Shown here: positions 24,649 through 34,327 of the stretch, in pieces
Numbering within the stretch: the stretch's first letter is position 1
Layout of the letters: the number at the start of each line of letters is the position of its first letter
Assembly (NCBI RefSeq): GCF_029869545.1
Contig: NZ_JARWQD010000150.1
Coordinates: 1-43,466, forward strand
DNA from: Nocardia wallacei
Lineage (GTDB): Bacteria; Actinomycetota; Actinomycetes; Mycobacteriales; Mycobacteriaceae
Reading direction: 5' to 3'
Length of the DNA: 43,466 nucleotides
The notes under the pieces: model-generated
What the model was told of the DNA's origin: nothing
Databases searched by the model: none
Seen by the model: the letters and a program-made list of their open reading frames with translations, nothing else
Program-made: the position numbers and the translations under genes

Positions 24649-25497
24649 TCAGAACAGCGTCATCGGCTCGGTCGGCGCCGGTTGCGGGAGCGGCTCGACC
24701 TCCGGCAGCCGCGCCCGCACCTGGTCGTGGAACCGACGAGCCAGTACCAGTGATTCGGCGTTGTCGGGCGTATGGATGAAAACGGTCGGCGAACGACCCT
24801 CGCGCAACCATTCGGCGACGATGTCGAGCCACGGTTGCCAGCCCGCGACCGTCGCGGCGCTGTCGTCGCGGCCGTGATACCGCACGATCGGATACTCGGT
24901 GAGGGCGCGGGTCCGGCGCGGCAGGCGCGGCTTCTTCGTCCAGGCCTCGCGCTCACCCGGACTGGTCGGTCGAGCAGCGAACAGGGTGCCGGTGTCGAAC
25001 GGGATCCACTCGGCGCCCGGGCGGGCGAGCACAAGTTCCAGGTTCGCCGCGGCCCGGTCGTCGTCGAAGAACGCCGGGTGGCGCACCTCGACGGCGTAGC
25101 GGTATCCCTCCGGCAGCTGGCGCAGCAATCCGGCCAGCGCGCCGAGGTCGCCCGGCCCGAACGAGGGCGGCAGCTGCACCCACAGCGCATGGGCGCGCGG
25201 GCCGAGAGGTTCGATGGCGGACAGGAATTCGCGCAGCTCGCGCTCGGCGCCCGCCAACCGGCGTTCGTGGGTAATGGTTTTCGGCAGCTTCACCACGAAT
25301 CGGAAGCTCGGGTCGGTCTGCGCGGCCCAGGACCGCACCGTGTGCGGCGCGGGCGTGGCGTAGAAGGTGGTGTTGCCCTCCACCGCATTGCACCAGCCCG
25401 CATAGGACCGCAGCCGTTCGCGCGGATTCGGCTGCCGATCCGCCCAGGCCGCGTGCGTCCACTGCGCACATCCCACGTGAAGCCGCATGCCCGACAT
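24649..25497 (-). CDS. DUF72 (YecE-like) family protein
   Basis: A 282-residue TIM-barrel-like protein. DUF72 traits are RLHVGCAQWTHAAW at the N-terminus, VEGNTTFYATP, FRFVVKLPKTITHERRL, LWVQLPPSFGP, YAVEVRHPAFF and YHGRD. The family is widespread and lacks an established activity. It lies 214 nt upstream of the efflux gene on the same strand, and the palindromes in that gap suggest separate control. The ATG at 25497 or the following ATG (25488) may serve as start. Confidence 0.87.
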   Translation of the reverse strand: MSGMRLHVGCAQWTHAAWADRQPNPRERLRSYAGWCNAVEGNTTFYATPAPHTVRSWAAQTDPSFRFVVKLPKTITHERRLAGAERELREFLSAIEPLGPRAHALWVQLPPSFGPGDLGALAGLLRQLPEGYRYAVEVRHPAFFDDDRAAANLELVLARPGAEWIPFDTGTLFAARPTSPGEREAWTKKPRLPRRTRALTEYPIVRYHGRDDSAATVAGWQPWLDIVAEWLREGRSPTVFIHTPDNAESLVLARRFHDQVRARLPEVEPLPQPAPTEPMTLF

Positions 25498-25513
25498 TCT
25501 GCCGCAGCCGGAT

Positions 25514-27013
25514 TCAGCCCTTCTGGAAGAACAGCACCTGATCGCCGTAGTCGACCAGCGGCCGCGTCTGCCCCGCCTGCCGGATCCCGCTCGACGGCAG
25601 GTGGGTGAGCTTGGCGAACATCGGCGTATTGCCGAAGGCCGAGCGCACCTGGGTCTCGGAGGCGTAGTCGGCGCCGTAGTCGGCGAGCGCCGCGAAATCC
25701 AGTGGCGCCAAGGGAGTCTCGAGCGGTGGCTGCCCGACCGGGCGGCCCAGCGCGGCGTACTGGGTCGCGGCGCCGTCGACGTACCAGCACAACTCGTAGG
25801 ACATGTTCTCGGTGGTGTTGACCGCGACCACCGGCCAGCGCCGCGAAAGGCTGAGCGCGAGGGGGTGTTTGCCGACCGGGGTCAGCTCCCAGTGCCGCGA
25901 CATCACCGAAATCCAGCTGCCGCCGGAGCGTTCGATCAGCACCACGTCGTCACCGAGGCGGGCGGACCGGTTCAGCTCGGGATCGGGCATGTACCAGTGG
26001 GTTTCGTGTACGCCCTGGAAGGCCGTGCTGTCCACCGGCCGGGCACCGTCGGCCTCGTAGGCCGCGATCACCGCCGCGCGCACCTGGGCCAGCGCGTCGG
26101 GGGCGGCGCAGCGCACGCTCAGCGCGCCGAACGCACTGCCGATCTCCACCGGCTTGGACGGCGGGTCCGCCAGCGCGCCGGCGGCCAGCGGCTTCAGCCC
26201 GACCAGGCCCAGCTTCCAGTTGATCTCCTCGATCGTGGTCAGGTCGCCGGAGGTCTGATAGAGGATCTGCTGCTGGGTCAGATAGCCCGCGCGCTCGAGC
26301 GTCTGGCACTCCAGCTTCGTCAGCGCGGCCCGGGTCTTGCTGGTGAAGTCGACGTCGTCGATGCGGGTCTCGCGCAGCCGCGTGGTCATCGCCTGCGTGG
26401 TCCAGGCCGAGTAGCGCTCGCGATACATGGCCAGCGCCTGCTTGCGCGGGCGGCCGATCATCAGCGTGCGCAGCAACATGTTCAGGCTGGCGAGATAGCG
26501 CCCGGCCTGGTCGGGTTCGGTCGCGAACAGCCCGGCGCGGATGCGCACCGCCTCCGAACTGGCGGCGACGGCCGAATCGGGGTCGAGCCTGCACAGCCAC
26601 ACCCCGCACTTGGACAGCCCGTCGGCGCAGACCCCCGCGGCCATCGGATAGCGCTGCGCCACCTGGTGATACGCGTCGCATGCCTGCCGGATGGTGGAGG
26701 TGGCGAGTTCGCGGTGCCCGATGGTGCGCGCGGCCTGTTCGAACAGCCGCAGCGCCTCCTGCACCTGCCCGGCGAACTGGGCGCTGACATGCCCCTGGGT
26801 CAGCCAGCGCAGCCGGATCAGCACGGCCTCCTGTGCGGGCTCCAGCGCCGCGGGTGCGCGGTCACGCCCCCCACCCTGTTCCTTGGTGGCCAGAAAGGCC
26901 CTGGACAGCTCGCACAGCGAGGCCGCCAGCCGCAGTTCGGCCTCTGCCGAGCGCTCCGCAGTGGCAGTCCGTCTGTCGTCGGCCACCTGCTGCTCGATGG
27001 TGGTCAACTCCAT
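25514..27013 (-). CDS. Uncharacterised 499-residue protein
   Basis: Start ATG 27013. The first half is helix-rich, with repeated Ala/Arg/Glu amphipathic stretches (residues about 20-260) that resemble degenerate TPR-like helices. The second half is mixed and rich in aromatic residues: THWYMPDPELN, RHWELTPVGKHPLALSLSRRW, MSYELCWYVDG and a final QVLFFQKG. No catalytic motif, signal peptide or membrane segment was recognised. The C-terminal part could be a separate alpha/beta domain. The frame is open further upstream but loses protein-like character. Divergent from a small membrane protein, sharing a 364-nt region with an inverted repeat. Confidence 0.75.
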   Translation of the reverse strand: MELTTIEQQVADDRRTATAERSAEAELRLAASLCELSRAFLATKEQGGGRDRAPAALEPAQEAVLIRLRWLTQGHVSAQFAGQVQEALRLFEQAARTIGHRELATSTIRQACDAYHQVAQRYPMAAGVCADGLSKCGVWLCRLDPDSAVAASSEAVRIRAGLFATEPDQAGRYLASLNMLLRTLMIGRPRKQALAMYRERYSAWTTQAMTTRLRETRIDDVDFTSKTRAALTKLECQTLERAGYLTQQQILYQTSGDLTTIEEINWKLGLVGLKPLAAGALADPPSKPVEIGSAFGALSVRCAAPDALAQVRAAVIAAYEADGARPVDSTAFQGVHETHWYMPDPELNRSARLGDDVVLIERSGGSWISVMSRHWELTPVGKHPLALSLSRRWPVVAVNTTENMSYELCWYVDGAATQYAALGRPVGQPPLETPLAPLDFAALADYGADYASETQVRSAFGNTPMFAKLTHLPSSGIRQAGQTRPLVDYGDQVLFFQKG

Positions 27014-27087
27014 CGCATTCCCAACTCCCGCGTCACCTTCCACACACGGTCGTGGATCGGCCGCATCGTGCCGTGCCGAGTCTGCCA

Positions 27088-27106
27088 CATATCGCGGTCC
27101 GATATG
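27088..27106. promoter_or_regulatory. Inverted repeat CATATCG-N5-CGATATG with extra half-sites
   Basis: CATATCGCGGTCCGATATG has perfect 7-bp arms. It sits in the 364-nt gene-free interval (27014-27377) between divergent genes. Further half-sites, CGATATG (27207-27213) and CGATATA (27216-27222), lie about 110 nt downstream. Two spaced copies suggest a repressor that could loop DNA. No cognate regulator is evident nearby. Nothing else was recognised in the interval. Confidence 0.4.
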
Positions 27107-27377
27107 CGCCGACCGTGCGGACAGCGCAGGACACCCGGGGCGCCGCTCGGCCCGGCGGGTCGCGCGCCCCGGGAATCGAGGGCGCGCCGTGCGGTTTCGC
27201 CGGTCGCGATATGGGCGATATAGACAGTGCACCCGGAACGGCGCCGATGCGACCGGCGCGCCACATCGTCTCGCGCGATGTACTGTGTCGGCGTCGAATC
27301 GTATGGCGCGGAACGGCATCTGGCCCGGACCGCCGGTGCGGGAACGTCTGCCATGACGAAAGATTGTGTGGGGGATC

Positions 27378-27875
27378 ATGTCACTGGTTTCGAGAATCGT
27401 CACGAGCCGGTACGGCGACGGGCGACCGGATGCGACGGGGGAACAACAGCACTGGGCCCGCGCCGTGCAGCCCTTCGCCCGCACACCCGGGGCGACGTCG
27501 GCGCAGCGCGGCGACTCCTATCGGGAGCGCCTGCTCAAGTACTTCCCGATGGAGACCAGCGGTCCCTATCTGGCGGCGTCCGCGGCGATCACCGGCATGA
27601 CCCCGCCGCACAGCGTGGCCCGCACGGTGTGGCTGCTGGTGATCTTCGCGGCCTTCGGCGTGGGCACGATTCCCCTACTGCTGAAGCAGTATCCGGCCGC
27701 GCTGTATCGCAATCGCTGGCTCCCCATCGGGTTCGGGCTCGGGGCCTATGTCATCTGGGTCTACTCGCTGGGCGCGCTGCCCGAGGAGCTGAATCTCTAC
27801 AGCCCGATCGCCGCCGTCGTGTTGCCGATCCTGTACGGGTTCGGTGCGAATTTCAGTCCATCACCACCTCGGTGA
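27378..27875 (+). CDS. Uncharacterised membrane protein, three to four TM segments
   Basis: A 165-residue protein beginning MSLVSRIVTSRYG after GTGGGGG. About 60 hydrophilic residues (including YRERLLKYFPMETSGPYLAA) are followed by hydrophobic segments VWLLVIFAAFGVGTIPLLL, LPIGFGLGAYVIWVYSL and YSPIAAVVLPILYGFGA. The family was not recognised. Its neighbours, an unknown 499-residue protein and the thiolase operon, do not suggest a role. Confidence 0.65.
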   Translation: MSLVSRIVTSRYGDGRPDATGEQQHWARAVQPFARTPGATSAQRGDSYRERLLKYFPMETSGPYLAASAAITGMTPPHSVARTVWLLVIFAAFGVGTIPLLLKQYPAALYRNRWLPIGFGLGAYVIWVYSLGALPEELNLYSPIAAVVLPILYGFGANFSPSPPR

Positions 27876-27967
27876 TCGCAGGTGGCCGTGGCCCCTGCCC
27901 TTCGATCGGGCGAGAATCCGTGTTAACTTAATTGGGTATTCGAGTTACCGATCCGATCGGAGTGGCT

Positions 27968-29134
27968 ATGACCTCGGCAGTCGTCGTCGACGTGGTCCGG
28001 ACCCCGTCCGGCAAGGGCAAGGCCGGTGGTGGCCTGTCGCAGGTGCATCCGGCGACGCTGCTGGCCGGGGTGCTGGGCGAGCTGGTATCGCGCAACGAAC
28101 TGGACCCGGCGCTGGTCGACGACGTGGTCACCGGCTGCGTCACCCAGAGCGGGGAGCAGGCGTTCAACATCGGCCGCACCGCCGTGCTGGCCGCGGGGTT
28201 CCCGGAGTCGGTACCCGCGACCACCGTCGATCGGCAGTGCGGATCCAGCCAGCAGGCAGCGCATTTCGCCGCCCAGGGCGTGATCGCCGGTGCCTATGAC
28301 ATCGCGATCGCCTGCGGTGTGGAGTCGATGAGCCGGGTCCCGATGTTCTCCAATGCCCAAGGCGCGGACGCCAATCGAGGCCCGATCGCGCACCGGTATC
28401 CGGACGGCCTTGTGCAGCAAGGCATTGCGGCGGAGATCATCTCGGCCCGCTGGAAGCTGGATCGGAACACGTTGGACGAGTTCGCCGCTCGCTCGCATGG
28501 GCAGGCCGCCGCGACCGCCGCCGCCGGGGGATTCGCGAATGAGCTTGTCGCAGCGGGGGAACTGACCGCCGACGAGACCATCCGCGCCGCCACTACGGTC
28601 GACAAGCTCGCCGGGCTGCGGCCCGCCTTCGCGGACGACGAGTACAAGGCCCGCTTTCCGGAGATCGAATGGTCCATCACGCCGGGCAATTCGTCGCCGC
28701 TGACCGACGGCGCCTCCGCGGCGCTGATCATGAGCGAGGAGAAGGCGAACCGGCTCGGGCTGCGGCCGCGGGCCCGGTTCCATTCGTTCGCGGTGACCGG
28801 TGACGATCCGCTGCTGATGCTCACCGCCGTGGTCCCCGCGACGCGAAAGGTGTTGGCGCGCGGCGGCTTGTCGATCGACGATCTCGACGCCTACGAGGTG
28901 AACGAGGCCTTCGCGCCGGTGCCGCTGGTGTGGGCGCACGAGCTCGGCGCCGACCCGGCCAAGCTGAACCCGCGCGGCGGCGCCATCGCCCTGGGCCATC
29001 CGCTGGGGGCCTCCGGCACTCGTATTCTCGCCACCCTGGTCAATCATCTGGAGCAGTCCGGCGGACGCTACGGCCTGATGACCATGTGCGAGGCGGGCGG
29101 GCTCGCCAACGCCACCGTCCTCGAAAGGCTCTGA
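27968..29134 (+). CDS. Thiolase (acetyl-CoA C-acyltransferase, FadA-like)
   Basis: A 388-residue thiolase of the degradative/biosynthetic family, cleaving 3-ketoacyl-CoA or condensing acyl-CoAs. Catalytic residues are in place: nucleophilic C91 in DRQCGSSQQA, H344 in ALGHPLGASG and C374 in MTMCEAGG; NEAFAPVPLVW is also typical. The ATG at 27968 is the family start, although the frame begins 12 codons earlier. It is followed 45 nt later by an SDR gene that may act on the same pathway (fatty acid or sterol-type beta-oxidation). An AT-rich stretch (TTAACTTAATTGGGTA, 27922-27937) just upstream probably holds the promoter. Confidence 0.92.
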   Translation: MTSAVVVDVVRTPSGKGKAGGGLSQVHPATLLAGVLGELVSRNELDPALVDDVVTGCVTQSGEQAFNIGRTAVLAAGFPESVPATTVDRQCGSSQQAAHFAAQGVIAGAYDIAIACGVESMSRVPMFSNAQGADANRGPIAHRYPDGLVQQGIAAEIISARWKLDRNTLDEFAARSHGQAAATAAAGGFANELVAAGELTADETIRAATTVDKLAGLRPAFADDEYKARFPEIEWSITPGNSSPLTDGASAALIMSEEKANRLGLRPRARFHSFAVTGDDPLLMLTAVVPATRKVLARGGLSIDDLDAYEVNEAFAPVPLVWAHELGADPAKLNPRGGAIALGHPLGASGTRILATLVNHLEQSGGRYGLMTMCEAGGLANATVLERL

Positions 29135-29179
29135 GCCGCAACCGCCGGACCTTGCTCCGCGCCCTCCGAACGGAACCAC

Positions 29180-29926
29180 ATGACAGACACGAAACGCAGC
29201 GCCCTGATCACCGGGGGCTCGCGCGGGATAGGCGCCGAGATCGCCCGCAGACTCGCGGGTGAGGGCTTCGCGGTGACCATCGCCGCCCGCACCGCCGACA
29301 CCCTGGAGCAGACCGCGCAGCGACTGCGGGCCGAGACCGGCGCGGACGTGCATCCGGTGGCGGCGAACATGACCGACCCGGAACAGGTCACCGCGCTGGT
29401 CGACGCGCATGCCGATCGGTGCGGCGGGATGGACCTGCTGGTGCTCAGCGCCGGAACCGGCACCGCGAGCCCGGTCGCCGAGATGACGCCCAAGGCCCGC
29501 GAGCGCATGCTCGATGTCAACTTCCGGGCTCCGCTCACCCTCATCCAGGCGGCGCTGCCGCTGCTGCGCGCCAGCGCCGCCGCCGATCCCCAGCGCGGCG
29601 CGAAAATCGTTGCGATCTCCTCGATTACGGGTGTCGTGGGCGAGCCGGGTCTGGCCGCCTACGGCGCCACCAAGGCGGCGTTGATCTCGCTGTGCGAGAC
29701 CGTCTCGCTCGAGGAATCGGCCCACGGCGTCAGCGCCACCGCCCTGTCCCCCGGCTACGTCGACACCGATATGAGCGCCTGGAAACACGGCGAACTGGAC
29801 CCGTCGGCCATGCTCCCCACCGCCGACATCGCCGAACTGGTCCTCGCCATTTCGCGCCTGTCGGCCCGCGCGGTAGTCCCCAACATCGTGATCTCCCGCG
29901 CAGGCACCCAACTCTGGCGCGCCTGA
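29180..29926 (+). CDS. Short-chain dehydrogenase/reductase (SDR)
   Basis: A 248-residue classical SDR. The cofactor loop TGGSRGIG (residues 11-18) is followed by AART, which suggests NADP(H). The NAG-type motif reads LSAGTG, and the catalytic residues are S148, Y161 and K165 (SSITG, then YGATK). It probably oxidises or reduces a hydroxyacyl or keto group in the same pathway as the upstream thiolase. The gene ends 3 nt from a convergent unknown gene. Confidence 0.9.
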   Translation: MTDTKRSALITGGSRGIGAEIARRLAGEGFAVTIAARTADTLEQTAQRLRAETGADVHPVAANMTDPEQVTALVDAHADRCGGMDLLVLSAGTGTASPVAEMTPKARERMLDVNFRAPLTLIQAALPLLRASAAADPQRGAKIVAISSITGVVGEPGLAAYGATKAALISLCETVSLEESAHGVSATALSPGYVDTDMSAWKHGELDPSAMLPTADIAELVLAISRLSARAVVPNIVISRAGTQLWRA

Positions 29927-29929
29927 GCG

Positions 29930-30661
29930 CTACTCCGCGCTCCCCGGCGGCTTGGCCTGGGCGAACCAGTCGGCCGCCTCCTGCTCGCTCAGCACGCTCT
30001 CTACGGTGAGTTCTGCGGGCATGTGCGGGAAGAACCGCCCGGCCGGGAAGTGGTGGGGGAACGGGCGCGGGTCGAGGACGAGGACGCGGTGGCCGTCCGT
30101 CACGGGGATGTCGGACGGTGTGCCCTCGTACCAGACGCGGCTGCCGTCCAGGGCGTGGAACAGGAACGATCCCTCGGACGGCACCATCCCCTCCGCGTCC
30201 ACGCAGGCGGCCACCGCCTCGGCCGACGGCGCGTCGCCGGGAAGGTGACCGGCGCCGATGAGCGCGTCAGCGAGCAGCGTGTCCAGCTGGAAGTTGTCGC
30301 CGATGCCGGTCACGCGGATCCGGTAGCCGGTGGCCGACTCGCGGTGCAGGACGACCAGCGGTTCGTCGTCCAGGACCACCAGCAGGTAGGCGAGGCATTT
30401 GTCCCACCGGTCGGCGACATCACGCAGGACGTCGAGTTGCTCGATCAGGTAGTCGCGCTGCTCCTGGTTGAGCGCTCCGCGCACCTGCGGATGCTGCAGC
30501 ACGGCTACGCCCGCCCGGATCCAGTTGTCGAGCTCCCACCACGACAGCGTGATCTCCGGTCCGAAGACCTCGAACAGTTCCTGGATCACGTCGCCGTCGG
30601 GATCGGGTAGCTCGTCGCCCAGTGCCTCGGCCAGGGCCTCGCGCGCACGCACGCTACCCAC
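29930..30661 (-). CDS. Uncharacterised 243-residue protein
   Basis: An acidic soluble protein with no recognised family. A helical N-terminal half (ALAEALGDELPDPDG, then WWELDNWIRAGVAVL) is followed by a mixed region containing GYRIRVTGIGDNFQLDTLLADALIGAGHLP and GSFLFHALDGSRVWYEG, ending in an ESVLSEQEAADWFAQ helix. No signal, membrane segment or catalytic motif was seen. It lies downstream of the FAAL terminator but is read independently, and its stop nearly abuts that of the SDR gene. Confidence 0.65.
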   Translation of the reverse strand: MGSVRAREALAEALGDELPDPDGDVIQELFEVFGPEITLSWWELDNWIRAGVAVLQHPQVRGALNQEQRDYLIEQLDVLRDVADRWDKCLAYLLVVLDDEPLVVLHRESATGYRIRVTGIGDNFQLDTLLADALIGAGHLPGDAPSAEAVAACVDAEGMVPSEGSFLFHALDGSRVWYEGTPSDIPVTDGHRVLVLDPRPFPHHFPAGRFFPHMPAELTVESVLSEQEAADWFAQAKPPGSAE

Positions 30662-30732
30662 AACGCCCGACGAGCGTCCAACGGTCCACCCATCGCGGGG
30701 AAGCTCCCGACCGGCTTACCGAGTCCGCAAGA

Positions 30733-30758
30733 GGCGCCTTCGGCCAACCGAAGGCGCC
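30733..30758 (-). terminator. Hairpin terminator of the ketosynthase-FAAL operon
   Basis: GGCGCCTTCGG / CCGAAGGCGCC forms a perfect 11-bp stem with a CCAA loop, 15 nt beyond the FAAL stop. A GAG/CTC pair extends the stem after a one-base bulge. Confidence 0.8.
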
Positions 30759-30772
30759 CTCGCGCCAGTCCC

Positions 30773-32641
30773 CTATTCCTCGATGGCGTCCGGGAATGCC
30801 TGCTGGCGGCGACCGCCGCGCAGCGTCCCCTCCAGATACGCCGCCTTGCAGGCCCGGCGAGCGATCTTCCCGCTGGAGGTGCGCGGAATCGATCCGGCGG
30901 GCACCAGCAGCAGATCGCGCACTGTCACGCCGTGCCGCTTCGCGATGGCCGCGCGCACGGTTTCGGCGATCGGCTCGGGCTCGATCTTCGCCGCGCCGCT
31001 GCCCCGTTCGGCCACGATCACCAAATGCTCGGAGCCGGAAGCACCTTCGAGCCCCGATTCCGTTACCTCGTTGGCGCCCACCGAGAATGCCGCGACGAAT
31101 CCGGGACGCAACGCCGTCGACGACTCCTGCGCCGACATCTCCAGATCCTGCGGATAGTGGTTGCGGCCGTCGACGATCACCAGGTCCTTCACCCGCCCGG
31201 TGATGTACAGCTCGTTGTCGTAGTAGACCCCGAAATCACCGGTGCGCATCCACTTCGCCTCCGGCGCAGTGCCTTCCGCGTGGCTGTCGGACTGGCGGGC
31301 GGTGAGCCGGTTGTGGAAGGTGGCGTCGGTCTCCTCCGGCCGCCCCCAGTACCCGATGCCCATATTCTCCCCGTGCAGCCAGATCTCGCCGACCTCGCCG
31401 TCGGGGCGCTCCGCGCCGGTCTCCGGATCCACGATCACCGCCCACTGCGAGCGCGCCACGTAGCCGCACGACACCTGGGCCACGGCGCCCTCCGCGTTCT
31501 CGTCCACCTCGACCATGCGCCCGGCATTCAGCTCGCCGCGGTCGACGTAGACCACCTTCGCCTCGTCGTCGCGCCGGGTGGCGGACACGAACAGCGTCGC
31601 CTCGGCCATCCCGTAGCACGGTTTGATCGCCGTCTTGGGCAATCCGTAGGGCGTGAACGCGTCGTTGAACTTCTGCATCGAGGTCACCGACACCGGCTCG
31701 CTGCCGTTGATCAGCCCGATCACATTGGACAGGTCGAGGGTCTCCCCCGCCTTCGGACGGCCGCGCACCGCCGCGTGCTCGAACGCGAAATTCGGTGCGG
31801 CGGCGTAGGTTCCGGCACCGTCGGAGTGCGCGGCCAGTTCCTTGATCCACCGGTACGGCCGACGGACGAACGCGCTCGGCGACATGATGGTGATGAACTT
31901 GCCGCCGATGGCGGGCAGGATCACGCACAGCAGCCCCATGTCGTGGAACAGCGGCAGCCAGGTCACCCCGCGGGTGTCCCACTCGATGCCGAGCGCGTCG
32001 ATCATCTGCAGCAGGTTGGTGCCGACGGCGCGGTGGGTGATCTCCACACCCGCCGGCGTGCGGGTGGATCCGGAGGTGTACTGCAGATACGCGACGCTGT
32101 CGATATTGATGTCGGGCTCTTTCCAGCCCGCGCCGACACTGTCGGGGATCGCGTCGACGGCGATGACCCGGGGCCGCTGCGCCGCCGGGAGCGCGCGGAA
32201 GAACTCCCGCACACCGGCGGCCGCCGAACTCGCCGTGAGGATCGCCGTGGGCTGACAGTCCCCGAGCACCGCGTGCAGGCGGTCGGTGTGCCCGGGCTCG
32301 TCCGGATCGAACAGCGGCACAGCGATATTGCCCGCGTACACGGCGGCGAACATGCCCACCACGTAGTCCAGTCCCTGGGGTGCCAGGATCGCCACCCGGT
32401 CGCGCGGCCGCGTCACCTGCTGCAACCGCGCCGCCACCGCACGCAACCGAACACCGAACTGGCGCCAGGTGAGTTCGTGATACTCACCGTCGCGCTCGCG
32501 CGAGTAGTCGATATAGCGGTAGGCGAGCTCGTCCCCGTTCGCCGCGCTGTGCTTGTCGACGAAATCGATCAGGGTCGCATCACCCAGGATCTTGATGTTG
32601 CCTTGCTCGTCCAGATAGTCATCGAAGGTCTCGCCGATCAT
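30773..32641 (-). CDS. FadD32-like long-chain fatty-acyl-AMP ligase (FAAL)
   Basis: A 622-residue adenylate-forming enzyme that activates long fatty acids as acyl-AMP and passes them to an acyl carrier domain rather than CoA. The AMP-binding motif is YTSGSTRTPAG (residues 188-198), TGRVKDLVIVDGRNHYPQD contains the hinge, and the C-terminal lysine is K592 in SSGKIARR. From memory, the sequence closely resembles M. tuberculosis FadD32 across its length, including the ending IPRTSSGKIARRACKAAYL. FadD32 normally sits beside pks13 and accD4, and neither is here. It lies 104 nt behind a KasA-like ketosynthase and is probably co-transcribed. AGGATAGGGA precedes the ATG. Confidence 0.92.
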   Translation of the reverse strand: MIGETFDDYLDEQGNIKILGDATLIDFVDKHSAANGDELAYRYIDYSRERDGEYHELTWRQFGVRLRAVAARLQQVTRPRDRVAILAPQGLDYVVGMFAAVYAGNIAVPLFDPDEPGHTDRLHAVLGDCQPTAILTASSAAAGVREFFRALPAAQRPRVIAVDAIPDSVGAGWKEPDINIDSVAYLQYTSGSTRTPAGVEITHRAVGTNLLQMIDALGIEWDTRGVTWLPLFHDMGLLCVILPAIGGKFITIMSPSAFVRRPYRWIKELAAHSDGAGTYAAAPNFAFEHAAVRGRPKAGETLDLSNVIGLINGSEPVSVTSMQKFNDAFTPYGLPKTAIKPCYGMAEATLFVSATRRDDEAKVVYVDRGELNAGRMVEVDENAEGAVAQVSCGYVARSQWAVIVDPETGAERPDGEVGEIWLHGENMGIGYWGRPEETDATFHNRLTARQSDSHAEGTAPEAKWMRTGDFGVYYDNELYITGRVKDLVIVDGRNHYPQDLEMSAQESSTALRPGFVAAFSVGANEVTESGLEGASGSEHLVIVAERGSGAAKIEPEPIAETVRAAIAKRHGVTVRDLLLVPAGSIPRTSSGKIARRACKAAYLEGTLRGGRRQQAFPDAIEE

Positions 32642-32745
32642 TCCCTATCCTTTTCACGCACGAACCAGAGGCCGTGCCATGACACCGAACACACAGAGAT
32701 CGACACCGAAGCACGAAGATTAGCAGGCGCCTCGGCCACGGTAGC

Positions 32746-33987
32746 TCAGTATCGTCCGAAAGCCAGCGACACGTTGTGTCCGCCGAAGCCGAAGGAGTTC
32801 TTCACCGCGTAGTCGATGCGGCCCGACCGGGCCTGACCGCTGACGACGTCGAGGTCCACCTCCGGATCGAGCTTGTCCAGGTTGAGTGTCGGCGGCACGA
32901 CGCCGTCGCGGATGGACAGCACCGTGAGCACCGATTCCAGCGCCCCGACCGCGCCGATCGAGTGCCCCAGCGCGGATTTCGGGGCGTAGACCGAGGCGTG
33001 ATTGCCCACCGCCGCATTGATCGCCTTCGCCTCGGCGGTATCGCCGATCGGGGTGGCGGTGGCGTGCGCATTCACATGTGTCACATCGGTTTTCGACAAC
33101 CCTCCGGTCTCGATGGCGCGCGCCATGGCCCGCGCCGCGCCCTTGCCCTCCAGGTCCGGGGCCACGAGGTGGAACGCGTCGGAGGTCACGCCCGCGCCCA
33201 TCAGCCGGGCGTGGATGGTGGCGCCGCGCGCCTTGGCGTGTTCCTCGGTCTCGATCACCATCATCGCGCCCGCCTCGCCGAAGACGAACCCGTCCCGATC
33301 GACGTCGAACGGGCGCGAGGCGCGCTTGGGATCGTCGTTGCGGGTGCTCATCGCGCGCATCATGGTGAACGCGGCGATCGGCACCGCCTGGATGGATCCC
33401 TCGACGCCGCCTGTCACGACCATGTCGGCATCGCCCATCACGATCATCTTCCAGGCGTTGGCGATCGCCTCCGATCCCGACGAACACGCCGAAACCGGCG
33501 TCGAAACACCCGCCTGCGCACCCAGTTCCACGCCGACGACCGCGGCGGCCCCGTTCGGCATGATCATCTGCATGGCCAGCGGCGACACGCGGCGGTAGCC
33601 GGCGTTGTTCATCTTCTTCGTGAAGTCGATGAGGATTTCCGCGCCGCCGAGCCCGGTGCCGATCGACACGCCGAGCCGCTCCTTGTCGACCTCCGGGCTC
33701 CCGGCATTGCGCCACACCTCACGCCCCAGCACCAGCGCCATCTGCTCGACGTAGGACAGCCGGCGCGCCTCGTCGCGGCCGAGGCTCTCGCCGGGCTTGA
33801 CCTTCAGATGCCCGCCGATGCGCACCGGCAGTTCGAACTGGTCGATGAAGTCGTCCTCGAGGACGTCGATCCCGCTCTCCCCGTTGAGCAGCCCCTTCCA
33901 CGTCGAATCGACATCGCCGGCGATCGAGGTGGTGGCGGCGAGGCTGGTGACGACGACGTCGGGATACCTGCGACTGGAACTCGTCAT
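32746..33987 (-). CDS. KasA/KasB-like beta-ketoacyl-ACP synthase
   Basis: A 413-residue FAS-II condensing enzyme, extending long acyl-ACP (meromycolate-type) chains with malonyl-ACP. Active-site residues are C168 (VSACSSG), H308 (VNAH), K337 (APKSALG) and H342 (GHSIG), each three residues before the M. tuberculosis KasA positions as I recall them. The motif around H308 reads NAHATAT, not NAHGTAT, an unusual Gly-to-Ala change. The ATG at 33987 gives the family length; its ribosome site is weak (GAGCCGAGA). It is the first gene of an operon with the FAAL and is divergent from the desaturase. Confidence 0.92.
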   Translation of the reverse strand: MTSSSRRYPDVVVTSLAATTSIAGDVDSTWKGLLNGESGIDVLEDDFIDQFELPVRIGGHLKVKPGESLGRDEARRLSYVEQMALVLGREVWRNAGSPEVDKERLGVSIGTGLGGAEILIDFTKKMNNAGYRRVSPLAMQMIMPNGAAAVVGVELGAQAGVSTPVSACSSGSEAIANAWKMIVMGDADMVVTGGVEGSIQAVPIAAFTMMRAMSTRNDDPKRASRPFDVDRDGFVFGEAGAMMVIETEEHAKARGATIHARLMGAGVTSDAFHLVAPDLEGKGAARAMARAIETGGLSKTDVTHVNAHATATPIGDTAEAKAINAAVGNHASVYAPKSALGHSIGAVGALESVLTVLSIRDGVVPPTLNLDKLDPEVDLDVVSGQARSGRIDYAVKNSFGFGGHNVSLAFGRY

Positions 33988-34327
33988 TCTCGGCTCACTT
34001 TCGGTGGCACTGCGGTCGTGGGCAACGCGGTGGAGCAACGCTGTGGCGAATACCAGCGGAAATGTCAGCACGGTGCGGAACGGCCTGTACATCAACCGGT
34101 TCCGCCCCACCGGCCGAGCCACCGTACATCTCTCAGCAGGAGTTCGTTCCTCTTTAATGCGACGCGCCCTCCTGCCTCGAGTGCCCGGCCGAGGCGGGTC
34201 TAGATTATCGAGGCGAACCCGACCGGATCGGCCGCATGACACGCAGCAATCCGGTCGCTACTGAACTGTACCGGTTTCTCTGCGCAGCGTCTCACCCGCC
34301 GATCCACGCCGAAGGAAGGGCATCATC
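33988..34327. promoter_or_regulatory. Divergent promoter region between ketosynthase and desaturase
   Basis: This 340-nt interval has no credible gene. A TAGATT at 34201-34206 could be the -10 element for the desaturase. GCGGAAC and GTTCCGC (about 34076-34106) form a loose inverted repeat. GAAGGAAGG lies 10 nt before the desaturase GTG. The shared region would allow co-regulation of the three lipid genes. Confidence 0.4.
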
